Below, piece after piece: positions 7,601 through 14,158 of a DNA stretch of 28,121 nt. A program made the translations under genes and the position numbers. The notes beneath the pieces were generated by a model. It ran no database searches. It saw only the letters and a program-made list of their open reading frames with translations, and was not told the DNA's origin. How positions within the stretch are numbered: the first letter of the stretch is position 1; every line of letters begins with the position of its first letter. Origin of the DNA: Oscillospiraceae bacterium. GTDB lineage: Bacteria > Bacillota_A > Clostridia > Oscillospirales > Oscillospiraceae. The stretch covers positions 1 to 28,121 of the forward strand of contig JAFUPG010000010.1 in the NCBI GenBank assembly GCA_017481325.1, given 5' to 3'.

Positions 7601-9707
7601 CCATAACGCCCACAAGGACGTTCTTGGAGCTAACATCTACGGGAGTCTTGGTGAAAGTCAGGGGAACGGTATTTCCTTTGCCTAAGAGCTTCACGTTCAG
7701 ATCGCCGCCGTTCACACGAGCTACGGTAACCTCACAGATCTGCTCCGCTGCATCCAGCCACGTCCAGGTCTCACGATCAAAGATCTGATTACCGTTGCCG
7801 CCGTTGCAGTTCAGCTCGATCTGAACGCCCATGATTTCCACATAGGCACGGGTATTTTCCACTTTCACCGTCAGCACTACGGCAAAGTTCTCAGGATCTT
7901 CAATGATTTCCTTCCAAACTCGGCGGCTATTTGATCCGTTGTAGGAAACATACAGGGGATTTCCCGTCTGGGTGGTCTTCCAGTTGGTATAGTTATTATT
8001 ATCTGTGTACCAGCCGAAATCGGCAGGACTCTTGCTGTCGTCAAAGATCACGTTGTCGAAGTCCACCTCTCCCTCAGCAAGAATTGTCGTCAAATTCACA
8101 TTCTGATAAGAGACCAAACCGTTGGTGACGGCGAAAAGCAGGAATTCCTTTGCGCTGTTAATAAATGTCTCAGACAGGCTGGACACTGGCACATCCTGGG
8201 TCAGAAGCACTGTTCCGGTGGTCGCTTCGCTGACCGTCCAGACCATCTTTTCTGCCTCCACAAAGCGCAGTGTGACCTTGAAAGAAGCCGCAGAGGTATT
8301 TGTCCAAACAGGGGTATGGAGCTGATTCCAGGAGTTTCCGCTATCGCTGCTGAATTGCAGAGTTGTATAAATGGCAGTATGAGATTCATGCCGCTGCACC
8401 ATCCAGTTCAGGAAATGGAAATTACTTCCGTCCCATACTCTCAGATAAGCACAGGCAGCAGAGCCTACGCCGGCGGTAGTATCCATATTGATCACATAGC
8501 TCAGCTCATAGTCGCCCGTAATGGTCTTTTTCCAGAGATTGAAACCTCCGCCTGCGGTATTCTGCTGCAGTACGCCGGTAGTTTCGTCAAAAGACCAGTT
8601 GGCATCCAATGTCCAGCCGGGATCTGAAATGGTGGGAACTTCAGGGGCAGGGACACCGATCTCAAGGTTGCAGAAGTAGGCACTGCCGCCGTTGTCGATG
8701 ACACCCAGCTCCAGATTGGTGTTGCCGCCGTCAACGGGGGTTCTGCTGAAGGTCACGGTGTCGCCGTTGACACCGGCAAGGGTGACATTCAGGTCGCCGC
8801 CGTTTTCACGACTCAAGGTCACCTTGGCCGCCTGTCCTGCGGCATTGAACCAGTTGCCGTACTGGGGGCAGTAGATCTGGTCGCCGTTACCGCCGGAGGG
8901 GTTCATCTCCACCATGACACCCAACACCTGCACATAACCACGGACGGCCAGAATATCCACATCCAAGCTGATCTCAAAGTTTTGCGGATCTTCAATCATG
9001 GGTTTCCACATCCGCTTGGAGTTCGTGCCATCGTAGCTCACGGTAAATACCGTGCCGTCCTCATCGGCTGTCCAGCCGGAGAAGTTATTGTTGTCCGTGT
9101 ACCATCCGAAATCTGCAGGGCTCTTATCAGAGGCTGCAGGAGGAATTTCCTCTTCCTTGCCCAGGGCCAGATTGCTGAACAGGGCGCTGCCGCCGGCATC
9201 AATGACACCCAGTTCCAGATTGGTGTTACTACCGTCGCCAGGGGTTCTGGTAAAGGACACGGTGTCGCCGTTGACACCGGCAAGGGTGACATTCAGGTCG
9301 CCGCCGTTTTCACGACTCAGGGTCACCTTGGCCGCCTGTCCTGCGGCATTGAACCAGTTGCCGTACTGGGGGCAATAGATCTGGTCGCCGTTGCCGCCGG
9401 AGGGGTTCAGCTCCACCATGACAGCCAGCACCTGCACATAACCACGGACGGCCAGAATGTCCACATCCAGGCTGATCTCAAAGTTTTGAGGATCCTCGAT
9501 GACAGGCTTCCAAATCCGCTTGGAGTTCGTGCCATCGTAGCTCACGGTAAATACCGTGCCGTCCTCATCGGCTGTCCAGCCGGAGAAGTTGCTGTTGTCG
9601 GTGTACCAACCGAAATCCGCAGGGGTCTTGTCTGCAGCCACAGCGCTCAGGGGCAGCAGCCCAAAGAGCATTGCCACGGCCAGCAGGATGGAAAGTGTGC
9701 GTTTCAT
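4641..9707 (-). CDS. Giant secreted multi-module protein with two SGNH-hydrolase domains
   Basis: 1688 residues from the ATG at 9707, which has AGGAGG upstream; an upstream in-frame start would overlap the corrinoid gene. The signal peptide covers 1-24. GW.TDN modules lie at about 26-193, 194-361, 558-720 and 722-890, with a different beta-rich domain at about 365-557. A first SGNH-like domain (about 892-1058) has GDL at 896-898 instead of GDS and lacks the DxxH block, so it looks inactive. A helical linker follows. A second SGNH domain (about 1160-1360) is complete: GDS with Ser1170, GIGG, YGVND, and D1334/H1337 in DQVHPNN. The C-terminus (about 1370-1688) has two repeats with NYGAAAQ and YYGDAA motifs, a domain I recall from gut clostridial secreted proteins. 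SGNH enzymes are often carbohydrate esterases or deacetylases. The inferred role is to bind and de-esterify an extracellular glycan. No cell-wall anchor is visible. Confidence 0.88.
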   Translation of the reverse strand: MKRTLSILLAVAMLFGLLPLSAVAADKTPADFGWYTDNSNFSGWTADEDGTVFTVSYDGTNSKRIWKPVIEDPQNFEISLDVDILAVRGYVQVLAVMVELNPSGGNGDQIYCPQYGNWFNAAGQAAKVTLSRENGGDLNVTLAGVNGDTVSFTRTPGDGSNTNLELGVIDAGGSALFSNLALGKEEEIPPAASDKSPADFGWYTDNNNFSGWTADEDGTVFTVSYDGTNSKRMWKPMIEDPQNFEISLDVDILAVRGYVQVLGVMVEMNPSGGNGDQIYCPQYGNWFNAAGQAAKVTLSRENGGDLNVTLAGVNGDTVTFSRTPVDGGNTNLELGVIDNGGSAYFCNLEIGVPAPEVPTISDPGWTLDANWSFDETTGVLQQNTAGGGFNLWKKTITGDYELSYVINMDTTAGVGSAACAYLRVWDGSNFHFLNWMVQRHESHTAIYTTLQFSSDSGNSWNQLHTPVWTNTSAASFKVTLRFVEAEKMVWTVSEATTGTVLLTQDVPVSSLSETFINSAKEFLLFAVTNGLVSYQNVNLTTILAEGEVDFDNVIFDDSKSPADFGWYTDNNNYTNWKTTQTGNPLYVSYNGSNSRRVWKEIIEDPENFAVVLTVKVENTRAYVEIMGVQIELNCNGGNGNQIFDRETWTWLDAAEQICEVTVARVNGGDLNVKLLGKGNTVPLTFTKTPVDVSSKNVLVGVMDSGASAYFVNVRDEGMAVLSPGLYGWETDEINGTKDFTGWVTIDGENISADYATTTGNHRIWKNLISDQENFFASLELTADNTSSGYVKVLGQTLELDGRNGTGEQLGVKLNGTFREWIPAAGGKAMVYLSRKAGGDVIVGILGEGSQTLYTANISSVEDNDNLEIGLYAGAVSFEEIQVRSDVVPFSKAVFAGDLVSGWSNALLAEMAEYQCRPVEASTVELSAQAICDKNADLIILAYGLEAMLSGTSAEDFAADYDQLIAAVKDEGTILLTGLPYVSDEALGQVSIETYGAYQAAIKTLAEENNLLFADLYAAMGDAPWTVTGNGKTLSASGEALVMGEILRQLMRNCPCLAACANSELMISSDAPVTLIQEALDSFASATTVEEMKAAVADPALGLSLTLYHDLTNEKQTLVLAALVAANRSALADHQAANALFLTETMKVTRTNRREEIQAAPFGTYVAVGDSITAGTCANTPEDNWVYTLGDLISGLQGSEVNTIDKGIGGTAMCRSILNDLYPAGKDVVQEYIVANHPDLISVAYGVNDLHYGVTLEEFISTYRSFLTELTAACPDAVILVFGICARRSDCSQSLGSDDEALRWNVAIKALAEEFGLLYMDTYFDTDGVDWLIADQVHPNNTGYRVFANAVLRQLNGYVNLLPAPAQPSEVSVKISHTVSFDSDLQMNYRIKYENIAAAVPGYVTEGAYLLVEKDRYPMGGGEKTVETVTLYPDLVSDPDRMLFSLPGIQSVEMGSELRAVLHFFDEAGKEYYTQIDTYSVLAYAQLCYDGYTYQEKPELYTLLIDCLNYGAAAQAAFDRRADEPVNAGMEAYQQYATTQLSSELTDVRTYVDNQRSITAVTAMGFSVNFADKTEINAKLTIADGYTKQDITAVKVLNENGEEVATLTEFTELDDGRLQVTFTGVKSVNMRDMYYFVAYVGEEIASQNVGYSVEAYARSNINSADAKLAQLVRATMYYGDAAASCFRAG
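8625..9632 (-). repeat. 504-bp tandem coding repeat
   Basis: Two nearly identical consecutive units of 504 bp (168 codons) encode modules 1 and 2 of the giant protein. Landmark sequences recur at exactly 504-bp spacing: TCCGCTTGGAGTTCGTGCCA at 9011 and 9515, and TCGCCGTTGACACCGG at 8761 and 9265. Their similarity at DNA level suggests recent duplication or gene conversion. Modules 3 and 4 are much more diverged. Confidence 0.9.
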
Positions 9708-9732
9708 CTCAGATCCTCCTAATATTATTTTT

Positions 9733-10365
9733 TTAGTTGCAGTAGGCCAGAGCTGCCTCCGCCGCCGAGGCGGCATCGTCGGTATAGCAGTCTGCACCTA
9801 CGGTTTCACAGTAGCTTTGGGTCACTGGAGCGCCGCCCACCATGATCTTAAAGCGGTCTCGGACACCACGCTCCGTGGCATATTCTACCACCTTGCGCAT
9901 TTCGCCCATGGTGGAGGTAAGCAGAGCGGAACAGCACAGCACCTGTGCGTTATACTCCACCGCTGCATCCACAAATCGCTCTGCCGGAACGTCCACGCCC
10001 AGGTCAATGACCCGGATGCCCTTGCTCTCCAGCATCATGATCACCAGATTTTTGCCGATGTCGTGGAGGTCGCCCTTGACGGTTCCGATGACCGCCACGC
10101 CACGCTCCTCAGCGCCGCCCTCTGCCAGATGGGGCTGCAGCACCGCAGCTCCCATTTTCATGGCACGGGCGGACATCAGCACCTCCGGCACGAAGATCTG
10201 GTTATTCTTAAAGCGCTCGCCCACGATGCTCATGCCTGCCATAAGTCCCTCTTCCAGGATGGTCTTGGCATCAATGCCCTCGTCCAGAGCGGCCTGTACC
10301 TTTTCCTTTACCACAGGGGCTCTGCCCTTCTGCAGAAATTCACTGATTTCCTGTAAAATGCTCAT
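9733..10365 (-). CDS. Corrinoid (B12)-binding methyltransferase protein, MtaC/MtbC-like
   Basis: 210 residues, the usual length of corrinoid proteins in methyl-transfer systems. The N-terminal helical cap (about 1-85) includes FKNNQIFVPEVLMSARAMK. The Rossmann B12 domain carries GDLHDIGKNL with His101 as the lower axial cobalt ligand, then GVDVP and GGAPVTQSY. Such proteins accept a methyl group from an MT1 enzyme on Co(I) cobamide and hand it to an MT2 enzyme. It lies between the GH76-like lipoprotein (12 bases upstream) and the giant secreted protein (25 bases downstream), in one operon with an MT1 candidate. The matching MT2 and activase candidates are in the operon at 19795-22814. The protein is cytoplasmic, with no signal peptide. 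The family call is very secure; the methyl donor is unknown. Confidence 0.95.
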   Translation of the reverse strand: MSILQEISEFLQKGRAPVVKEKVQAALDEGIDAKTILEEGLMAGMSIVGERFKNNQIFVPEVLMSARAMKMGAAVLQPHLAEGGAEERGVAVIGTVKGDLHDIGKNLVIMMLESKGIRVIDLGVDVPAERFVDAAVEYNAQVLCCSALLTSTMGEMRKVVEYATERGVRDRFKIMVGGAPVTQSYCETVGADCYTDDAASAAEAALAYCN

Positions 10366-10377
10366 TGCTTTTCTCCT

Positions 10378-11712
10378 TTACGATTCCTGCAGCAGTTGCT
10401 CCAGCAGCGCTGCGGCGGTGACCATATTTACGGTGGTTGCGGTGGTCATGATCTGCTGGGGTACATTGCTCTCATTCCAGACCTTACTGCCGCTCCAGCC
10501 GCCCTGATAATAGCCGTCTTCCGTGCGGGCTCGCTGGGTAATATGGTCGGCTGTAATAAAGATACGCTGATGATCCTCTTCCGTTACCCCGGGCAGGGTC
10601 AGTACCCGTCGCACCCAGGGACCCACAAACATGGCATCGGCCCAGGCATCCCGGTCGTTGACGTAGGCTCCCTTAAAGCTGTAGAGACTGCAATCATTAA
10701 GGGCACGGAGGGTGCGCAGGGCATTATCCAGATAGCTTTGCTCCCCGGTGATCTCGTAGAGCATGGCATGGATACAGCCCATGGCCATATTTGCAAAGAG
10801 GCAGGAAACACTGCCGGCCTCGTCAATAGCCTGGGGCGCATGACCGCCATCGGGACCGTTGATCACCGCTCTGCCGCTGCGGTTCACATTATAGTCCATC
10901 CAGTAGAGGTTATCAGCGATCTCCACGGTCAGACTCTGATTGCCGCTGAGGGCATTTTCGTAGGTTTTGGTGCCGCTGCGGAGCATGTTCTCCTCTGTCC
11001 AGTCGTAGAGTGCCAACGTGTCCTCCAGCAGGCTGGTATCGCCCGTAGCCATGGTGTACTCCAGGGCGGCATACATGAGTCCCACATAGCTCATAGATTT
11101 GAAGCTCTGGGTGTCCACCGTATCCAGGGTGGCATGATACCACAGGCCGTTGCCCACTTCCCCGTCCTTGAAGAAATCATAGGCATTGCGCACGCAGTCA
11201 CGGGTCAGGCGTAGGCAGTCCTCGTCACCCAGCACGTCGTACATGATCATGTAGGTCATTGCACCCCAGCCGGTATCGTCAATGGCGATATTGGGGGCAG
11301 AGCCGAAATTTCCGGTCATATGCTCGTAGGTGAAGCTCTCCTTCAAGAATGCCCATTCCCCTACGAATTTATCGTAGAGCTCTTTTTTGTCTACGCTGTC
11401 CTCTTCCAGGGCAAACCAGATGGTGTACATATCAAAAATCGCCATGGAGTGCTCCCAGATCATGCTCTGGGCTACCATGGGATCGGCATAGCCCTGGGAA
11501 GTGGGGATGAGATGGTTGTTTTCCTCGTCCCAGAAATGATCGTAGAGGTCATCCTGAGCATAGAGGGCCAGCTTCAGGTAGTGATCCTGAGGCAGCGGTG
11601 CCTCGGTGGAGGGCGTTTCCTCCGTAGGGGGCTCTGTCTGGGCAGGCTGCTCGCCGCAGCCAACAGCCATGAGCAGACTCAGGCACAAAAGCAATGCAAT
11701 CAGCCGCTTCAT
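10378..11712 (-). CDS. GH76-like lipoprotein
   Basis: 444 residues from the ATG at 11712, which overlaps the TGA of the upstream methyltransferase (ATGA), with a GGAGG site before it. The lipoprotein signal ends in LMAVGC (lipid-bearing Cys19). A Pro/Thr/Glu-rich linker covers 21-42, followed by an alpha-helical-barrel domain of about 400 residues. IAIDDTGWGAM holds an Asp pair (145-146) at the position of the GH76 catalytic aspartates; YFKDG/FFKDG and NGLWY-type segments follow. It is a paralogue of the signal-less protein at 3440-4651. It is predicted to sit on the outer face of the membrane and cleave, or at least bind, a glycoside; alpha-mannan is the standard GH76 substrate, but this protein is divergent. 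Co-translation with a corrinoid-system methyltransferase is the striking feature. Confidence 0.8.
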   Translation of the reverse strand: MKRLIALLLCLSLLMAVGCGEQPAQTEPPTEETPSTEAPLPQDHYLKLALYAQDDLYDHFWDEENNHLIPTSQGYADPMVAQSMIWEHSMAIFDMYTIWFALEEDSVDKKELYDKFVGEWAFLKESFTYEHMTGNFGSAPNIAIDDTGWGAMTYMIMYDVLGDEDCLRLTRDCVRNAYDFFKDGEVGNGLWYHATLDTVDTQSFKSMSYVGLMYAALEYTMATGDTSLLEDTLALYDWTEENMLRSGTKTYENALSGNQSLTVEIADNLYWMDYNVNRSGRAVINGPDGGHAPQAIDEAGSVSCLFANMAMGCIHAMLYEITGEQSYLDNALRTLRALNDCSLYSFKGAYVNDRDAWADAMFVGPWVRRVLTLPGVTEEDHQRIFITADHITQRARTEDGYYQGGWSGSKVWNESNVPQQIMTTATTVNMVTAAALLEQLLQES

Positions 11713-12680
11713 TGCGCTCCTCCCGGGTAAATGCCCTCTTCCCACCAGATGCGGTTCATCAGCTCATAGCGCTCCAGCGGCAGACCGGTGTAGGCGCAGT
11801 TGGAGGTACAGAAAATATAGCCCTTGCCATCGGCCATGCCCTGCTTCAGCGCACGGCGCACATCTGCCTCTACCTCTGCTTCCGTGCCGGTCTGGAGCAG
11901 GCCGCAGTTCACATTGCCGCAGAAAGCCACCTTATCGCCGTAGAGCTTCTTCACCTCGCCCAGATCCACACCGCCCTGGGGATCCAGGGAGTGAATGGCA
12001 TCCGGCTTGCAATCCACCATCTGATCCAGAATGGGCATCACATTGCCATCGGTGTGCTTGATGGTGTAGAAGCCCATCTTGCGGTAGCGGTCAATGATCT
12101 CCGACAGGAAAGGCGCTATAAACTCCTCAAACATGGCGGGACTGAAGAAGGGATTGCTGTTAAAGCAGTAGTCCGAGCAGAGAGCAAAGCCGTCCACCAG
12201 GCCGGGATGTGCAGCCAGAGTCTCGGCAAAGCGGGTGCAATCCTCTACCCTTTGACCGGCCTCCTTCAGGCAATCCTCCGTCTGCTCAAAAAGACGGATG
12301 GAGAAATCCATCATCTCCTCGCCGTTGGGAATGGCGAAGGTGGGGTCGCCCAGCATCAGGAAGAAAATATCCTCACCGCCCCGTTCACGCATCATGTAAA
12401 GCAGCCGCAAAATGGGGTCCATGTCGATAAAATTGGGATGCACCAGAACGGCGCTGTGGTGATATTTCCGCACAAAGGCCAGGTAGGTATCGGCAATATC
12501 CGCCAGATGCAGATCCTGCTCCCGTCGGCTCATCTGATCCCACTGGTAGAAGCTGCGGTGGTAGGGATGCACCCGTCCCAAAGCCTCCATGGTCAGATAG
12601 AATTCCAGTTCAAAGGTAGGAACTCTGCCCTCCAGAGGCTGACGGGTCAAAGCCCGAATAAATCGTTCTTTTTCAGTCAT
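11709..12680 (-). CDS. URO-D-family methyltransferase, MT1 candidate
   Basis: 323 residues of the uroporphyrinogen-decarboxylase fold (TIM barrel), which includes the MtaA/MtbA/CmuA methyltransferases as well as true HemE. Context (a corrinoid protein two genes downstream, no haem genes) points to methyl transfer. Instead of the HxC zinc motif of MT2 enzymes it has HTDGN (His209, Asp211), followed by FCGNVNCG and IFCTSNCAYTG near the C-terminus. I therefore suggest it is the substrate-facing methyltransferase (MT1) that loads the corrinoid protein. It is the first gene of the six-gene minus-strand operon, with AAGGAGA upstream and a TATACT-like minus-strand -10 at 12718-12723. The substrate is not predictable from sequence; a methylated sugar is inferred from neighbours. 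The family is certain, the MT1 role is moderate. Confidence 0.88.
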   Translation of the reverse strand: MTEKERFIRALTRQPLEGRVPTFELEFYLTMEALGRVHPYHRSFYQWDQMSRREQDLHLADIADTYLAFVRKYHHSAVLVHPNFIDMDPILRLLYMMRERGGEDIFFLMLGDPTFAIPNGEEMMDFSIRLFEQTEDCLKEAGQRVEDCTRFAETLAAHPGLVDGFALCSDYCFNSNPFFSPAMFEEFIAPFLSEIIDRYRKMGFYTIKHTDGNVMPILDQMVDCKPDAIHSLDPQGGVDLGEVKKLYGDKVAFCGNVNCGLLQTGTEAEVEADVRRALKQGMADGKGYIFCTSNCAYTGLPLERYELMNRIWWEEGIYPGGAQ

Positions 12681-12815
12681 ACGCCATCGATCTCCTTCTT
12701 ATGGTTTTCATAGTTCGAGTATATCATCTTTCCGGGGGGATTTGCTTGAACAGAATATCTATTTTTGTGACAATATTTTGCAATTCGTTTTTTTCACTTT
12801 CTTTTGGTCGTAAAA

Positions 12816-12826
12816 ATTGCTATACT
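12816..12826 (+). promoter_or_regulatory. Extended -10 promoter of the PocR/AraC regulator
   Basis: ATTGCTATACT matches the extended -10 consensus (TGnTATAAT; TG at 12818-12819, TATACT at 12821-12826), 32 bases before the start codon. No good -35 is present (TTTCTT at 12798 is weak). The intergenic region 12681-12857 is AT-rich and also carries the start of the divergent minus-strand operon. Confidence 0.5.
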
Positions 12827-12857
12827 ATAGTCATTCTACACAAAGGAGGTGCAGCCC

Positions 12858-14078
12858 ATGAGCAAGGAAACCGCACGGGCAGCGCAGTACTGCCTGCATA
12901 TGAGCGAGCTGACCGGCGCTGCCTGCACCCACCTGCGCATTGAGGGAGAAAAGCCTACCATCGTTAAAAGCAGCTGCGCCTGCTGCTGTGACTGCAGCCG
13001 CAGCTGTGAGCTGGCCAATATGCTTTACTATGGCTGCAGCGAGGCCTACCGCTGGGATGGACAGTATGTGTTCTACTGTACCGAGGGACTGATCTTTATT
13101 GCCGCCTCCCTGACCGATGACCAGGGGGCGCTGGACGGCGGCATGATACTGGGCCCCATTATTATGGGCGAACTCAGCGACACCATGCTGCAGCTCAGCG
13201 GTTACGCCGCCGAAAGCTATATCCGCAGCCTGCCCCAGTGGGATGCGGGACGGGTACACCATGCCGGCGAGATCCTGCGGGCGGTGACATTGGGCATGTC
13301 CGGCACCATTCAGAACCGCTACGGCCAGTACCTGTATAATCAGGAGCAGCTCATGAGCAAGCTCTACTCCATGCAGCATCAGCTGGGTAAGAGCAACGAC
13401 CCGGAAACTCTGATCCGAAACGAGAAACGCTTGAGCCAGCTCATCGCCGACCGGGACAAGGAGGGTGCGCAGGCGTTGTTCAATGAGATGCTGGCCAATA
13501 TTTTCTTCTCCGGCAATGCGGATTTCTTCACCCTGAAGGCACGGCTCATTGAGATGCTGGTGACCCTCTCCCGTGCCTCCATTGATGCCGGTGCGGGAAT
13601 TCAGGAGATTCTGCTCTTTAACGAGGGCTCTCTCCGGCAGCTGGAAACCATCAGCACCATTGAGGATCTCAATGCCTGGATGACCATTGTACTGCACCGC
13701 TTTATTCAGTACTCCTTCGACTTCTCCCAGGTAAAGCACACCGACACGCTCCACAAGATCGTCCAGTACCTGAAGGACAACTACGATCGCAAGATCACCC
13801 TGGATGACGTGGCCGCCCATGTGTACCTGAGCCGTTCTTATGTGAGCAGCATTTTCAAAAAGGAAATGGGCGAGGGTATTTTCCCCTACTTAAACCGCAT
13901 CCGGGTGGAGAAAAGCAAGGTGCTGCTCCTCAATGACCGTGTCTCTCTGGCAGATGTGGGAGGTCTGTGCGGTTTCAGCGATCAGAGCTATTTTACGAAA
14001 ATATTCCGCAATCAGGTAGGCATGACTCCAAAGCGTTTCCGGGAATGCCGGGGCAAGCCGGAAAAGCACGGAAAATAG
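12858..14078 (+). CDS. PocR-domain AraC-family regulator
   Basis: 406 residues from the ATG at 12858, with AGGAGG at 12844-12849 eight bases upstream; a GTG at 12849 overlaps that site and is less likely. Residues about 8-150 match the PocR sensory domain, with a cysteine-rich patch (SSCACCCDCSRSCEL) and the W.GQYVFYCTEGLIF core. A helical linker covers about 165-290. Residues about 300-400 are the AraC double helix-turn-helix (VYLSRSYVSSIFKKEMG, DVGGLCGFSDQSYFTKIFRNQVG). PocR domains are thought to sense small hydroxylated metabolites. Its divergent position next to the MT1/GH76/corrinoid operon suggests it activates that operon, and perhaps the lipoprotein and MT2 operons too. A bidirectional terminator follows at 14106. 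Family confidence is high. Confidence 0.9.
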   Translation: MSKETARAAQYCLHMSELTGAACTHLRIEGEKPTIVKSSCACCCDCSRSCELANMLYYGCSEAYRWDGQYVFYCTEGLIFIAASLTDDQGALDGGMILGPIIMGELSDTMLQLSGYAAESYIRSLPQWDAGRVHHAGEILRAVTLGMSGTIQNRYGQYLYNQEQLMSKLYSMQHQLGKSNDPETLIRNEKRLSQLIADRDKEGAQALFNEMLANIFFSGNADFFTLKARLIEMLVTLSRASIDAGAGIQEILLFNEGSLRQLETISTIEDLNAWMTIVLHRFIQYSFDFSQVKHTDTLHKIVQYLKDNYDRKITLDDVAAHVYLSRSYVSSIFKKEMGEGIFPYLNRIRVEKSKVLLLNDRVSLADVGGLCGFSDQSYFTKIFRNQVGMTPKRFRECRGKPEKHGK

Positions 14079-14105
14079 GCCACTTTGTGATAAGAGATTT
14101 GTCGA

Positions 14106-14135
14106 AAAGAGCCGCCTCTTTTGAGGCGGCTCTTT
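14106..14135. terminator. Bidirectional rho-independent terminator
   Basis: A perfect 13-bp stem AAAGAGCCGCCTC / GAGGCGGCTCTTT closes on TTTT, with U-rich runs on both sides. It separates the convergent PocR/AraC regulator (+) and the solute-binding protein (-). Confidence 0.9.
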
Positions 14136-14158
14136 CTATATGTCACGTTGCCTAATGT

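Noticed and set aside
9708..9797. Upstream start for the giant secreted protein
   Set aside because: It would overlap the corrinoid gene and place 30 polar/basic residues before a perfect signal peptide; the ATG at 9707 has AGGAGG before it.
11709..12680. Genuine uroporphyrinogen decarboxylase (HemE)
   Set aside because: No haem-biosynthesis neighbours are present, and both URO-D-family proteins sit with corrinoid-system genes and carry methyltransferase-type motifs.
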